Assembly: GCF_039912695.1 (NCBI RefSeq)
Contig: NZ_JBDSPJ010000013.1
Location: 1 to 64,000 of the forward strand
Reading direction: 5' to 3'
Length of the DNA stretch: 64,000 bases
Origin: Pseudolysinimonas_A sp039912695
GTDB taxonomy: Bacteria; Actinomycetota; Actinomycetes; Actinomycetales; Microbacteriaceae
In this document: positions 42,127 to 52,381 of the stretch, in pieces
Numbering within the stretch: the stretch's first letter is position 1
How the letters are laid out: each line of letters begins with the position of its first letter
Made by a program: the position numbers and the translations under genes
Notes under the pieces: generated by a model
The model's input: only the letters and a program-made list of their open reading frames with translations
The model's database searches: none
What the model was told of the DNA's origin: nothing

Positions 42127-44768
42127 TCCCGCCCGGTCAGCCCCCACGCGTCCTCGTCCGAGTCGCCTTGCACTTCAGGGTAGTTGGTATCGGAACCCAT
42201 GGATGCGGCCGACGACCCGGCCGATCCGGGAGCCGGCCCGCCGCGGAGCATTGCGAGCACCTCCGGGAGTTGCTCGACAGTGACCAAAACGTCGCGTGCC
42301 TTGGATCCCTCTGACGGTCCAACGATCTGACGCGACTCGAGGAGGTCCATCAGGCGGCCGGCCTTGGCGAACCCGACGCGCAGCTTTCGCTGCAACATCG
42401 AGGTCGACCCAAACTGCGTCGTAATGACGAGTTCTGTGGCTTGCAACAGCACATCGAGGTCGTCGCCGATGTCGCCGTCGACCTCGCGCTGCTGAACGAC
42501 GGCTTCGACATCCTGTCGGTATTCGGGCCGAGCCTGCGCTGTCACGTGTTGCACGACAGCGTGGATCTCGTCTTCAGTGACCCAGGCGCCCTGCACACGA
42601 ATCGCCTTCGAGGCGCCCATCGGGAGGAAGAGCCCATCGCCCTGGCCGATCAACTTCTCAGCGCCGGGCTGATCGAGGATGACACGGCTGTCGGTCATCG
42701 ACGACACCGCAAAAGCGAGGCGGGATGGCACGTTCGCCTTGATCAGACCCGTCACGACGTCGACCGAGGGACGCTGCGTCGCCAGGACGAGATGGATGCC
42801 GGATGCCCGCGCAAGCTGCGTGATACGCACGATCGATTCTTCGACATCCCGAGGGGCAACCATCATCAGGTCGGCGAGCTCGTCGACCACGACCAGAAGG
42901 TCCGGATAGGGCTGCAACTGTCGCTGGGATCCGACCGGCAGCTGCACCTCGTTCGCGAGTACGGCACGGTTGAAGTCGTCGATGTGGCGAAAGCCGAACG
43001 ACGCGAGGTCGTCGTAGCGCAGATCCATCTCTTTCACGACCCAGGCGAGCGCTTCGGCAGCCTTCTTGGGGTTCGTGATGATCGGGGTAATCAGGTGGGG
43101 CACGCCCTGGTAGGCGGCGAGTTCGACGCGCTTCGGGTCGATGAGCACCATCCGTACTTCGGCGGGCTTGGCGCGCATCAGCACGCTCGTGATCATCGAG
43201 TTGATGAACGACGACTTGCCGGATCCGGTCGCGCCCGCGACGAGGAGGTGCGGCATTTTCGCGAGGTTGGCGACGACGAAGCCACCCTCGACGTCTTTGC
43301 CGAGTCCGATCGTCATCGGGTGCAGCGACCGGGCCGCCGCGCTCGAGCGCAGCACGTCTCCGAGGCTCACGGTCTCGCGGTCCTTGTTGGGAATCTCGAT
43401 GCCGATCGCACTCTTGCCGGGGATCGGCGAGAGGATCTGCACCTCGTTCGACGCGACCGCGTACGAGAGGTTCTTGGCGAGTGCTGTGACGCGCTCGACT
43501 TTGACACCGTGTCCGAGCTCGATCTCGTACCTCGTGACGCTCGGGCCGCGGCTGAATCCGGTGACTTTTGCGTCGACCTGGAACTGCCCGAGCACCCCGG
43601 TGATCGCTGCGATCGCCTCATCGTTCACCGCGGTGCGACTCTTGGGCGGCGTGCCCGGAACCAGCAGGGATGCCGCCGGCAACCGATACGGCCGACGAGA
43701 CGCGGGCGAGTGCCGACCGACGACCACGGCTTCGGGATCGGGGAGTTCCTGAGGTGTTGACGCGAAATCGTCCGACCGCAGCCCGCGCGCGCCGGGGGTG
43801 ACGTCTCCGGTGAACCGGCGCACGGCATCCTCTGCCTTGTGAAGTTCGGCTTCGAGATCGAGCGACCCAGGACTGTGCGCGATGACGTCGGTGAGCTGAT
43901 CCAACGCAACAACGGGGGTCTCGAAGGCGACGTTGTCTTTCTTCGCCTTGCGCCACCAGGGCATGGACGCCGGATCTGTCGGCTCGAAACCCAGGTCAGA
44001 CATCGTGCCGAGATCGGGTTCTTCGGTGGCAGGCTTCGCGGCGCGCTGCGGCAACTCGGCACCGAACAGGTAGGAGTACGCCTCACCGAGACGTGCGCCG
44101 ATCCGGCTCGGCGGGGTCTTCGTGAGGATGAACAGCGACAGCAGCATGAGACCGGCGGCCAGGGGAACCGCGAGCCACCCGGCACCGATGGTGACGAACG
44201 GTTGGGCGACAACCCACCCCAGGATGCCGCCACCGTGAGCCATCGCGACGGCGCCCGCCGAGGGCTGCGGCTGCCCACCGAAGAGGTGGCAGAGCCCGCT
44301 GACGCTGGTCAGCAGTAGCACCAGGCCGATGCCGAGACGGCCGTTGTCGTGAACACTCGACGGATGCCGAAACAGCCAGACGGCGAACACCAGCATGATC
44401 ACCGGGAGGGCGAAGGCGACTCTGCCAAAGAGCCCCCCAAAGGTATAGGCGTCGAGCGCGACAGCGACCTCTTGGGTCGGGGTGAACCACTCCACAATCG
44501 CGCCACCAATGGCGAGCACGATCAGCAGAAAGGGCACCCCGTCGCGACGTTCGTCCTTGGCCAGAGTTTCCTTGCCGAACAACCGCGCCGCGCCGCCGAC
44601 AGCATGCGCGAGACCCAGCCAGATCGAACTCAGCAGTCCCGATTCTTCGGAGCGAGCCGGGGTGGGCGTGCGACCCCGGGGGTAGCGCTTGGTGGCCGAA
44701 GCGCTCGACGATCTCGCGCTGCTGCCGCTTCGGGCGCGCGCACTCGTCGACCGGGTGCTGGTGGCCAT
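42123..44768 (-). CDS. ftsK: DNA translocase FtsK
   Basis: Septal DNA pump. The 881-residue protein has a Ser/Arg-rich N-terminus, four or five membrane helices within about 60-250, a linker, the RecA-like motor with P-loop GATGSGKSS and LLVVVDELADLMM, and the C-terminal gamma winged helix (LVITTQFGSTSMLQRKLRVGFAKAG region). ATG 44768 is chosen: TACCGT (44780-44775) lies six bases before it, and the upstream frame adds unrelated residues. Confidence 0.96.
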   Translation of the reverse strand: MATSTRSTSARARSGSSARSSSASATKRYPRGRTPTPARSEESGLLSSIWLGLAHAVGGAARLFGKETLAKDERRDGVPFLLIVLAIGGAIVEWFTPTQEVAVALDAYTFGGLFGRVAFALPVIMLVFAVWLFRHPSSVHDNGRLGIGLVLLLTSVSGLCHLFGGQPQPSAGAVAMAHGGGILGWVVAQPFVTIGAGWLAVPLAAGLMLLSLFILTKTPPSRIGARLGEAYSYLFGAELPQRAAKPATEEPDLGTMSDLGFEPTDPASMPWWRKAKKDNVAFETPVVALDQLTDVIAHSPGSLDLEAELHKAEDAVRRFTGDVTPGARGLRSDDFASTPQELPDPEAVVVGRHSPASRRPYRLPAASLLVPGTPPKSRTAVNDEAIAAITGVLGQFQVDAKVTGFSRGPSVTRYEIELGHGVKVERVTALAKNLSYAVASNEVQILSPIPGKSAIGIEIPNKDRETVSLGDVLRSSAAARSLHPMTIGLGKDVEGGFVVANLAKMPHLLVAGATGSGKSSFINSMITSVLMRAKPAEVRMVLIDPKRVELAAYQGVPHLITPIITNPKKAAEALAWVVKEMDLRYDDLASFGFRHIDDFNRAVLANEVQLPVGSQRQLQPYPDLLVVVDELADLMMVAPRDVEESIVRITQLARASGIHLVLATQRPSVDVVTGLIKANVPSRLAFAVSSMTDSRVILDQPGAEKLIGQGDGLFLPMGASKAIRVQGAWVTEDEIHAVVQHVTAQARPEYRQDVEAVVQQREVDGDIGDDLDVLLQATELVITTQFGSTSMLQRKLRVGFAKAGRLMDLLESRQIVGPSEGSKARDVLVTVEQLPEVLAMLRGGPAPGSAGSSAASMGSDTNYPEVQGDSDEDAWGLTGRE

Positions 44769-44774
44769 TCCGTC

Positions 44775-44780
44775 ACGGTA
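44775..44780 (-). promoter_or_regulatory. -10 box of leaderless ftsK
   Basis: Minus-strand TACCGT, six bases, ATG at 44768. Confidence 0.4.
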
Positions 44781-44820
44781 CCTGCGCACTCCCCCGCCTC
44801 CGGGGAGCGACACCCGGCCG

Positions 44821-46152
44821 CTAATACCGGATCGCGTCGATCACCTTCACGCGCAGGGCCACCAGTGCGGGAATCAGCCCGGCGAGTGCGCCGACCAATG
44901 TCGCCGCCCCGATTCCGATCAGGGCGGCTTCGACCGGGAAGCCCGGGACGTCTTGAACGCCTTGCGCGATGATGCCGTCGGCAATCGGATTCTTGATCAG
45001 CAGGATCGCCAGGATCACACCGACCACGCCGGCGACGAAGGTCGCAGCGACACTCTCCATTAGGACCGAGAAGAACACCCGGCCTGCCGTCGCCCCAAAC
45101 GCCCGCCGAATGCCGATCTCGCGGACGCGGTGCTTCACCGAGACGAGGGCGATGTTGAGGAGGCCAAGAGCGCCGAGCACCATCACGACAACTGCGATTC
45201 CGATCAGGATGACCTTCAGTAGAAACAGCGGGTCTTCGGTTTGGTAGGCCAGATAGTCCTGCCGGGAGACGTTGACCTCCCAACTCTGACCGAGCTGCGC
45301 GGCGATGTCGCGCTGGACGAGTGGGATGAGGGCATCCGAAGCAGCCGGCGGCACCCACGCTTCGTAGTTGGGCGGCGACGCAAAGTTCGGGTCCTGCGTC
45401 ACGAAACTGTCGTAGTCGTCGTTGAGCAAATAGGCCAACAGGTAGCTGCCGTCGGGCGACTGGGCGGGCGTGATGCCGATGATGACGGCGGTCACGTTGC
45501 CGGTCGGCAACACGATGGGGATGGTGGGATGCGACGAGAGCGCGGGCGAACCGAGCCGAGTCCAGATTTCCTCGCTGACCACAATCGCGGGGGCGAGCCG
45601 CTGGGTGTCGCTCGCGCTGAACCAGGAGCCCTGCGCCATCCCGACGCGATGCATCGCGGCGTACGGTTGATCGATGCCCATCACCTGCGCGCCGACCACG
45701 CCATCAGGAAATTGGAACGACAGGCCGCCGAAGTTGGTCCGCGACGTGTACGTGATGCCGTAGCGCTTCACGACCTCGGCAAAGGCGACATCCATCGCAG
45801 CCCGGGTCGGACTGGCGCCGGTCATCGAGTTGTAGGCGCTGACGTACAGGGTGGCCGGTCGGCCACCCTGGCGCTCGAGGCTCTCGGTCGACGACTGAGT
45901 GGCGATCGCTCCGGCAGCGACGACTCCGGTCAGCGTGGTCACGGCCACCACGACGCCGATCAGGCTGAGCAGCACTTGGGTGCGGTGCACGCGCACCTCG
46001 GCCCAGGCCTCGACGAGACCCCCGACAAACCCCGTCCAGAGTCGAGTGCCGCGACCGTCTGTTCCGGGGGCACGCTGCTTCTTCGAAGGCTTCTTGGCTG
46101 GTTTCTTGGGCGGCCTTTTCGCTGGCTTCTCCGCGGCGGCGATCTCACTCAC
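44821..46152 (-). CDS. MacB/FtsX-type ABC transporter permease
   Basis: A 443-residue permease. It has a Lys/Pro-rich cytoplasmic N-terminus, one helix at about 58-82, a large external domain (MacB periplasmic-core type) and three C-terminal FtsX-type helices ending LRVKVIDAIRY; EIGIRRAFGATAGRV is the conserved cytoplasmic loop. It overlaps the ATPase gene by ATGA. Works with the ATPase and HlyD-like protein as a tripartite export system; substrate unknown. Confidence 0.93.
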   Translation of the reverse strand: MSEIAAAEKPAKRPPKKPAKKPSKKQRAPGTDGRGTRLWTGFVGGLVEAWAEVRVHRTQVLLSLIGVVVAVTTLTGVVAAGAIATQSSTESLERQGGRPATLYVSAYNSMTGASPTRAAMDVAFAEVVKRYGITYTSRTNFGGLSFQFPDGVVGAQVMGIDQPYAAMHRVGMAQGSWFSASDTQRLAPAIVVSEEIWTRLGSPALSSHPTIPIVLPTGNVTAVIIGITPAQSPDGSYLLAYLLNDDYDSFVTQDPNFASPPNYEAWVPPAASDALIPLVQRDIAAQLGQSWEVNVSRQDYLAYQTEDPLFLLKVILIGIAVVVMVLGALGLLNIALVSVKHRVREIGIRRAFGATAGRVFFSVLMESVAATFVAGVVGVILAILLIKNPIADGIIAQGVQDVPGFPVEAALIGIGAATLVGALAGLIPALVALRVKVIDAIRY

Positions 46153-46874
46153 AGGGTCGCTCCGCTCGCAGCAAGACCGTGAACCTGGGCAGCAGCTACC
46201 TGGTGCAACACTCCCCCGTCGAGGCGGTAGTGGCGACGTGCAACGGCCGCAACGTTCGGGTCGTGGGTAATCGTGATCAGCGCAGCACCGGATGCCTCGG
46301 CCGCTGAGTCAAGCAGCCGCATGACGCTTTCCCCGGTCTCAACATCCAGGGCGCCGGTCGGCTCGTCGGCGAGGATCAGCCGCGGCCCGCGCACCAGCGC
46401 CCGCGCGATCGCGACGCGCTGCTGCTCACCACCCGAGAGTTGGTCGGGCGTCGACTTCAGGCGCGCACCCAGACCCACCCGATCGAGCATTTCGCTCGCG
46501 CGAGTCTGCCGCTTCCAAAATTGTTCGCCGGGTGCGTAGAGCAAGGGGGTCATGACATTCTCGAGCGCGGTCCGCCCCGGCAACAGGTTGAACTGCTGAA
46601 AGATGAACCCAACATCCCGCCCGCGCGTTCGATCTCGTTCGCCGGAGCTCAGCTTGTCGAGCGGTGTGCCATCGAATTCAAGCCGACCGCTGGTTGGGGT
46701 GTCGATGAGGCCGAGCAGGTTCAGCAGCGTCGACTTGCCACTTCCCGAGCGACCCACGATGCTCACGTGGTCACCGATCTCGACCTTCAGATCGATGCCC
46801 TTGAGGATGTCGAGGCGACCACCGTCGGGAAGATCAACAGACCGGGTGACGCCTTCGAGTTCGACGAAGGCCAT
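46149..46874 (-). CDS. MacB/LolD-type ABC transporter ATPase
   Basis: 241 residues. Walker A GRSGSGKS, Q-loop FIFQQFN, signature LSGGEQQRVAIARAL, Walker B LILADEPTGALD and H-loop THD are all present. ATG directly follows the stop of the adaptor gene. Confidence 0.96.
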   Translation of the reverse strand: MAFVELEGVTRSVDLPDGGRLDILKGIDLKVEIGDHVSIVGRSGSGKSTLLNLLGLIDTPTSGRLEFDGTPLDKLSSGERDRTRGRDVGFIFQQFNLLPGRTALENVMTPLLYAPGEQFWKRQTRASEMLDRVGLGARLKSTPDQLSGGEQQRVAIARALVRGPRLILADEPTGALDVETGESVMRLLDSAAEASGAALITITHDPNVAAVARRHYRLDGGVLHQVAAAQVHGLAASGATL

Positions 46875-47891
46875 CTACTTGGTCCCGGAGCCGTCGTCAG
46901 TTCCCGAGCCGTTGACGGGGCCAAGGTTGATGATGACCGGACCGCCGCCGCCCGGCTGACTCGGGTCACTGGCTGGGGCTCCAGGGACGAACTGCAACAC
47001 GACCTCACCCTCGGTGAGCCCGCTGGTCACCTCGACGTTGAAGCCATCAGAGAGGCCGAGGGTGACCGGACGTTCCTCGATGGTGCCGTCAGGCTTCACG
47101 ACGTAGACGACTCCGGATTCTGCGGCGCCGAGCACCGATGTCACCGGAACGACGAGCACGTTTTCCGAGATTCCGGCGGAGATCGTGATCTGCGCCACGA
47201 GGTCGGGGAACACGGTCACATCCGCCGGGACGACGCAGCGCGCCGTGGTGCCGGGGGCGGCGGCACCGTTGGGATCGCCCGAAGGATCGCCTGATCCTGA
47301 ACCGGACCCGGCAAGCGGGGTCGTCACGGTCAGGTTGGTGCAGGTGAAGGGAGCCGGCCCGCCCGAAACAGTGACCTGCGCCTCGGTCGGCGCCGTGATC
47401 AGCCGGTAGCGGTCAACCGGCTGTACCGAAGCCGTGACGTAAAACCCCGGGGGCGCAATGTTGGCCCAGGCAGCGCCCGCGGTGACGTTTTGGTTGGTCA
47501 CGACGGAGAGCGCCGAGATCGTGCCCGCAACGGGGGCATCCACCGCGACGCTGATGGGTCGCCCGCTCGAGTTGGTGCCCTTGATGCTGCCAATCTGCTG
47601 GCCGGCCTCGACGACGTCACCGACCCCGACATCCACTGTCGCAACCCCGTCGAGGGGCGCCTTGACCGGCACCGCGTCGTCAGCGCTGACGGTTCCGCTC
47701 AACACGACGTCGTTGCTGACGGTGCCGAGCATCACGGTGACCTGCGGGTCGACGACCTCGCCGGTCGGCACATCGCCGCCAGCCGCGACTGTCGAGGCGC
47801 CGAAGAAGGCGAGCTTGATCAAGGCGACGGCGATCGCTGCTGCGACCACGAGTCCGAGGATCGAGAAGATCCGCTTACGGATGACGGACAT
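46875..47891 (-). CDS. HlyD-family adaptor of the ABC exporter
   Basis: A 338-residue protein with one N-terminal helix (about 8-30) and an external membrane-fusion-protein body: two lipoyl-like halves (VKAPLDGVATVDVGVGDVV, VDAPVAGTISALSVV) and a beta-barrel near VLVVPVTSVLGAAESGVVYV. A Gly/Ser/Pro insert at about 193-212 and a glycine-rich tail are unusual. AAGGAG precedes the ATG. First gene of the exporter operon. Confidence 0.9.
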   Translation of the reverse strand: MSVIRKRIFSILGLVVAAAIAVALIKLAFFGASTVAAGGDVPTGEVVDPQVTVMLGTVSNDVVLSGTVSADDAVPVKAPLDGVATVDVGVGDVVEAGQQIGSIKGTNSSGRPISVAVDAPVAGTISALSVVTNQNVTAGAAWANIAPPGFYVTASVQPVDRYRLITAPTEAQVTVSGGPAPFTCTNLTVTTPLAGSGSGSGDPSGDPNGAAAPGTTARCVVPADVTVFPDLVAQITISAGISENVLVVPVTSVLGAAESGVVYVVKPDGTIEERPVTLGLSDGFNVEVTSGLTEGEVVLQFVPGAPASDPSQPGGGGPVIINLGPVNGSGTDDGSGTK

Positions 47892-48085
47892 ACGGGTCTC
47901 CTTGCGAGGTGGGTGCCGGCCGGCGAAACACGGTCATCTCATCGAATCAGTTTGACGACCGAATCGCATCCCAACTATTCGAGACCCACGGACGTCAGCG
48001 CAGGTTGACTCTAGGAGCGCGCCCCGCCGACCAGCGTCAGCCGCGAGGATGACTCGCGGTGAACTCGATAGTTCGAAAGGCCGAC

Positions 48086-49648
48086 CTAGCGAGCCTTGAG
48101 CGCCGCGTCGACCTCAGGGTCGCCGAGCGCTCCCAGCCAATCGAGGAGACCCTGATACGTCGACGGGTTCGCCGCGATGTTCCTGCGGAGTTCCGGCTGG
48201 GCTTGCGCGATCTGAAAAAGAACGGACGCAGACGTCGCCGGGTCGCTCGCCTGCGCCGCCGTGTACACGGTGGGAGGCGCTGCCGTGTCGGCGTGAATCG
48301 GCGCGACCGTCTCGGTCGCGGCGACCTGGTCGATCAGGTCGGAGTAGGAGCGCGGAGCGCCCATCGCGCCGAACAGCGATCCGTAGTGTGCGCGAACCGA
48401 AGCCGGAATCGTGAGGAAGGAGGCGATGGCGATCGGGAGGCCGAACGCGAGCACCAGGTCAGGGATGCCGATCCTGGCACCGACCGAACCCAGCGACTGG
48501 CCCGCGTTCGTCGCGATCACCACGAAGACGATTCCGAGCACGAGCAGCAGCCCCGAGATGCCGAGAACCAGAACTCGGGCCGACGGCTGGTTGCCTGCCA
48601 GCAGGGAGCGCCCCACGATCGCGGCCAGCGCCATCAGCACCGTCACGACGATGATGCCGATTCCGAAGCCGGTGAAGCCGAAGTCCCGCCCCGTCGAGGC
48701 CAGCACGATGAGCGTGAGGATGGTGATGAGCGTCGTGTACAGCGCAAGCACGGCAGTCGCGATCAGAAGGTTCGATGCGGCCCGAACCCAGGCAGTGAGC
48801 GGGTCGACCGGCCGCATCGCCAGCTTCACCGGCGGTGCGGATGCGAGCGCGGCCAGCGATCCGAAGATCAGCACGCCGAAGACAGGCGTCGTGAGCGACT
48901 CCAGGCCACCGCTCGAGAGCACCCGCTGGCTGAAGACGTCGATCAAAACGGCGCCGAGTGCCGAGACGCCGATGGCGAGGGCCGTCAGCCGTCCCGCTTC
49001 GCTGCGTAGCAGCATCCCGGCAAACAGCGCCCCGAGAGCACCCAGGTAGAAGAACGAACCGATGAGGACGATGACGACGTAGAGCGGCGATCCGAAGTAC
49101 GACAGCTGGGGCAGGATGCTGACCAGAATGAGCACCAGGTTGACGACGACGAGGAGGAGCCCCACAATTCCGAACCCGACGACGATGCGGTACCAGGTCT
49201 CGCCGATGGCAGAGCCGTGCTGGAGAGCTTTGACTTCTGCCTGACGAGGCTGGGCGGCGATGATCGCGCCGGCCAGCCCGAAGGTCATCGCGAAGCCGAT
49301 TCCGCCGGGCACCGAGCCCGACGCGGAGATCGCGTCGATGATCACGTAGACCACAACCAGAACCAGGTACGGCAGGTTGGCGAGGACCCTGATCAGCCAC
49401 ACCGTGCGCACCGTTGCGGTCGGCGGCAAGACGCCGGCGCGGGCGAGGTAGGTGATCGAGAGCGAGAACACGCTCAGCAACGTGATCAGGATGACCTCGA
49501 TGTGCGCGGTCGCATCTCCCGTGCTGTTCCAGGCCATCGCGAACGAGACCAGCAGCAGCGTCGCGGCAAACGCGTCACGCAGGAAGTCGGAGATGGGGAT
49601 GCCCGCAAACGGGCTGGTCCGCGACATCGTAAGAGGGGTAGTCATCAT
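48086..49648 (-). CDS. Multi-helix membrane protein with C-terminal leucine-rich-repeat-variant domain
   Basis: A 520-residue protein with about twelve membrane helices (residues ~25-430) and a soluble C-terminal domain (ASDPATSASVLFQIAQAQPE, ANPSTYQGLLDWLGALGDPEVDAAL). That domain matches the variant leucine-rich repeat seen at the C-termini of varied actinobacterial proteins. No transporter signature recognised. AAGGAG precedes the ATG pair at 49648. Confidence 0.82.
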   Translation of the reverse strand: MMTTPLTMSRTSPFAGIPISDFLRDAFAATLLLVSFAMAWNSTGDATAHIEVILITLLSVFSLSITYLARAGVLPPTATVRTVWLIRVLANLPYLVLVVVYVIIDAISASGSVPGGIGFAMTFGLAGAIIAAQPRQAEVKALQHGSAIGETWYRIVVGFGIVGLLLVVVNLVLILVSILPQLSYFGSPLYVVIVLIGSFFYLGALGALFAGMLLRSEAGRLTALAIGVSALGAVLIDVFSQRVLSSGGLESLTTPVFGVLIFGSLAALASAPPVKLAMRPVDPLTAWVRAASNLLIATAVLALYTTLITILTLIVLASTGRDFGFTGFGIGIIVVTVLMALAAIVGRSLLAGNQPSARVLVLGISGLLLVLGIVFVVIATNAGQSLGSVGARIGIPDLVLAFGLPIAIASFLTIPASVRAHYGSLFGAMGAPRSYSDLIDQVAATETVAPIHADTAAPPTVYTAAQASDPATSASVLFQIAQAQPELRRNIAANPSTYQGLLDWLGALGDPEVDAALKAR

Positions 49649-49673
49649 TGGCTCCTTACTTAAGTGATCGCGG

Positions 49674-51350
49674 CTACGCCTCGATCACGACCGGGATGAT
49701 CATGGGACGACGACGGTGCTGCGTGTTGACCCACCGACCGACAGTGCGACGCACGACCTGTTGGAAGCCGTGCTGATCGTGAGTACCGCTGCGTGCCGCT
49801 TCGGTCAGCGCAGCCAGGATCTGTGGCTTCACCGAATCAAACACCGACTCGTCTTCAGCAAACCCTCGGGCTTGAATCTCGGGCCCGACGATCACCCGGC
49901 CGGTTTGGGAATCGATCGCGACAAAGATCGAGATGAACCCCTCTTCAGCGAGAATTCGACGGTCTTTCAGGTCAGCATCAGTGATCTCACCGACGGTCGA
50001 GCCGTCGACGTAGACGAAGCCGATGTCGAGCTGCCCAACGACGGACGCGACGCCATCTTTCAAATCGACCACGATGCCGTTGTCGCCCACGAAAACGTGC
50101 GCAGCGGGAACACCCGTTTCGATCGCGAGATCGGCGGCGGCGCGCAGATGGCGTGCCTCGCCGTGCACCGGCAGCACGTTCTTCGGACGAATGATGTTGA
50201 AGCAGTAGAGCAGCTCCCCCGCGGCGGCATGGCCCGAGGTGTGCACCTTCGCGTTGCCCTTGTGGACGACAGTCGCGCCGAGTTTGGTGAGGCCGTTGAT
50301 CACGCGGTAGACGGCGTTCTCGTTGCCGGGGATGAGGCTCGAGGCAAGGATGACGGTGTCGCCCTCCCCCACCTCAATCTGGTGATCTTGGTTCGACATG
50401 CGCGCGAGCACAGCCATCGGCTCGCCCTGCGAACCGGTGCTCATGAATACGACACGGTCGTCGGGCAGATCGATCGCCGTCTTGAGGTCGACGAGCACTC
50501 CCGCGGGCACGTGGAGGTACCCGAGGTCTGCGGCGATGCCCATGTTGCGCACCATCGAACGACCGACGAACGCGACGTGCCGTTGGTTGGCGACCGCGGC
50601 ATCCAGAACCTGCTGGACACGGTGGACGTGACTCGAGAACGACGCGACAATCACGCGCTTGCGGGCACGGGCGATCACGTTCGCGAGAACCGGGCCGATG
50701 TCGCGCTCGAGCGGGGTGAAACCGGGGACATCGGCATTGGTGGAGTCGGGAAGGAAGAGGTCGACACCCCGCTCACCCAGGCGCGCAAAGGCACGCAGAT
50801 CGGTGATGCGGCCATCGAGCGGCAACTGGTCCATCTTGAAGTCACCGGTATGCAAGACGACACCGGCGGGGGTCGTGATGGCGACGGCGAGCGCATCTGG
50901 GATGGAGTGGTTCACCGCGACGAACTCGAGTTCGAACGGGCCGAGTTTGTCGGTCTGACCCTCCTTAACGACGCGGGTCACCGGAGCGATCTTGTGCTCT
51001 TTGAGTTTCGCCTCAACGAGAGCGAGCGTCAGGCGCGACCCCATTAGGGGCAAGTCTTTGCGCAGCCGCAGCAAGTAGGGAACTGCCCCGATGTGATCCT
51101 CGTGACCGTGCGTGAGCACCACGCCAACGATGTCGTCGAGGCGGGACTGGATCGGCGTGAAGTCGGGCAGGATCAGGTCGACGCCGGGCTGGTGCTCCTC
51201 CGGGAACAGCACCCCGCAATCGACGATGAGGATCTTGCCGTCGTATTCGTAGGCCGTCATGTTGCGGCCGATCTCGCCCAGCCCGCCGAGCGGGATGACG
51301 CGAAGGGTCCCCGCGGCGAGCGCGGGCGGGTCGAAGAGCTCGGTCGCCAT
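49674..51350 (-). CDS. rnj: Ribonuclease J
   Basis: Metallo-beta-lactamase/beta-CASP nuclease for mRNA decay and rRNA processing, with 5' exo and endo activity. The 558-residue protein has the zinc motif HGHEDH at 81-86, VHTSGHAAAGEL and VHGEARHL in the beta-CASP part. The ATG shares one base with the dapA stop (TAATG), the conserved dapA-rnj order. Confidence 0.97.
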   Translation of the reverse strand: MATELFDPPALAAGTLRVIPLGGLGEIGRNMTAYEYDGKILIVDCGVLFPEEHQPGVDLILPDFTPIQSRLDDIVGVVLTHGHEDHIGAVPYLLRLRKDLPLMGSRLTLALVEAKLKEHKIAPVTRVVKEGQTDKLGPFELEFVAVNHSIPDALAVAITTPAGVVLHTGDFKMDQLPLDGRITDLRAFARLGERGVDLFLPDSTNADVPGFTPLERDIGPVLANVIARARKRVIVASFSSHVHRVQQVLDAAVANQRHVAFVGRSMVRNMGIAADLGYLHVPAGVLVDLKTAIDLPDDRVVFMSTGSQGEPMAVLARMSNQDHQIEVGEGDTVILASSLIPGNENAVYRVINGLTKLGATVVHKGNAKVHTSGHAAAGELLYCFNIIRPKNVLPVHGEARHLRAAADLAIETGVPAAHVFVGDNGIVVDLKDGVASVVGQLDIGFVYVDGSTVGEITDADLKDRRILAEEGFISIFVAIDSQTGRVIVGPEIQARGFAEDESVFDSVKPQILAALTEAARSGTHDQHGFQQVVRRTVGRWVNTQHRRRPMIIPVVIEA

Positions 51351-52324
51351 TACCGGGTCGTCCCAGCGACCTTGGGCAGTGCGCCACCCGCCGCCGCGTT
51401 GGCGTCGGGACGGAACTGCTTCGGGTCAATACCGGGGATGTCGTGCACTAGAGCGATCTCGTCTTCGATCAGGGCGGCCTCGTGTTCTTCGGGGCCGACA
51501 AGCGGGAGCCGCACGCGCGGACTCGTGATACGGCCAAAGCCGTGGAGGATGTACTTCGCCGCGACGGTACCCGGAACGTGGGTCATCGTCGCGCGGACCA
51601 GGGGTTCGAGTGCCTTGTGCGCCGCCTGAGCGGCCTGCAGATCGTTGGCGTTCACGGCATCCACCATCGCACGGTAGGTGGCCGGGGCGATGTTCGCGGT
51701 GACACCGATGAGTCCGGTGCCGCCGATTGCGAGGGTCGGCAACGCGTTGCCGTCGTCGCCCGCGAAGTAGAGGAGGTCGGTCTGGTTGAGCACGCGACTG
51801 ACCTCGCTGAGGTCGCCCTTGGCGTCTTTGACAGCCAGGATGTTGGGGTGCTTCGAGGCGCGCAGAATCGTTTCGTATTTGATCTCCACCCCCGTACGCC
51901 CGGGGATGTCGTAGAGAATCACCGGCAAATCGGTGGCGTCGGCGACCATACGGAAATGCGTGAGGATGCCTGCCTGCGTTGGCTTGTTGTAGTACGGCGT
52001 GACGATCATGACCCCGTCAGCGCCGGCCTTCTCGCTCTTTTTGTAGAGCTCGATCGCGTGGGCCGTCTCGTTAGAGCCACCGCCGGTGATGACGGTCGCC
52101 CGCCCATTCGACACGCTCTTGGCGACCTCGACGAGTTTGACCTTCTCGGGGTCCGTCAGGGTGCTGGTCTCCCCCGTCGTGCCGGTGACAACGATGCCGT
52201 CCGCACCGTGTGAGATGAGGTCGTCGATGTGCTTCTCGACGTCGGCCCAGTGCACCTCTCCGTCGGCCGTGAACGGGGTCACGAGCGCGACGAGCACCTG
52301 TCCGAACGGATTCTCTTGAGTCAC
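51350..52324 (-). CDS. dapA: 4-hydroxy-tetrahydrodipicolinate synthase
   Basis: First committed step to lysine/DAP: condenses pyruvate and aspartate semialdehyde. The 324-residue barrel has TGTTGETSTL (48-57), catalytic Tyr in ILYDIPGRTG (Y138) and the Schiff-base Lys K166 in AVKDAKGD. The GTG start follows TAGCCT (52336-52331) by six bases: leaderless. Confidence 0.97.
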   Translation of the reverse strand: MTQENPFGQVLVALVTPFTADGEVHWADVEKHIDDLISHGADGIVVTGTTGETSTLTDPEKVKLVEVAKSVSNGRATVITGGGSNETAHAIELYKKSEKAGADGVMIVTPYYNKPTQAGILTHFRMVADATDLPVILYDIPGRTGVEIKYETILRASKHPNILAVKDAKGDLSEVSRVLNQTDLLYFAGDDGNALPTLAIGGTGLIGVTANIAPATYRAMVDAVNANDLQAAQAAHKALEPLVRATMTHVPGTVAAKYILHGFGRITSPRVRLPLVGPEEHEAALIEDEIALVHDIPGIDPKQFRPDANAAAGGALPKVAGTTR

Positions 52325-52330
52325 GACTTC

Positions 52331-52336
52331 AGGCTA
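52331..52336 (-). promoter_or_regulatory. -10 box of leaderless dapA
   Basis: Minus-strand TAGCCT, six bases, GTG at 52324. Confidence 0.5.
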
Positions 52337-52381
52337 CCGGTCTGTCTATCTCCCCGAACCCGTCTGCCTTTCTCGCACAAC

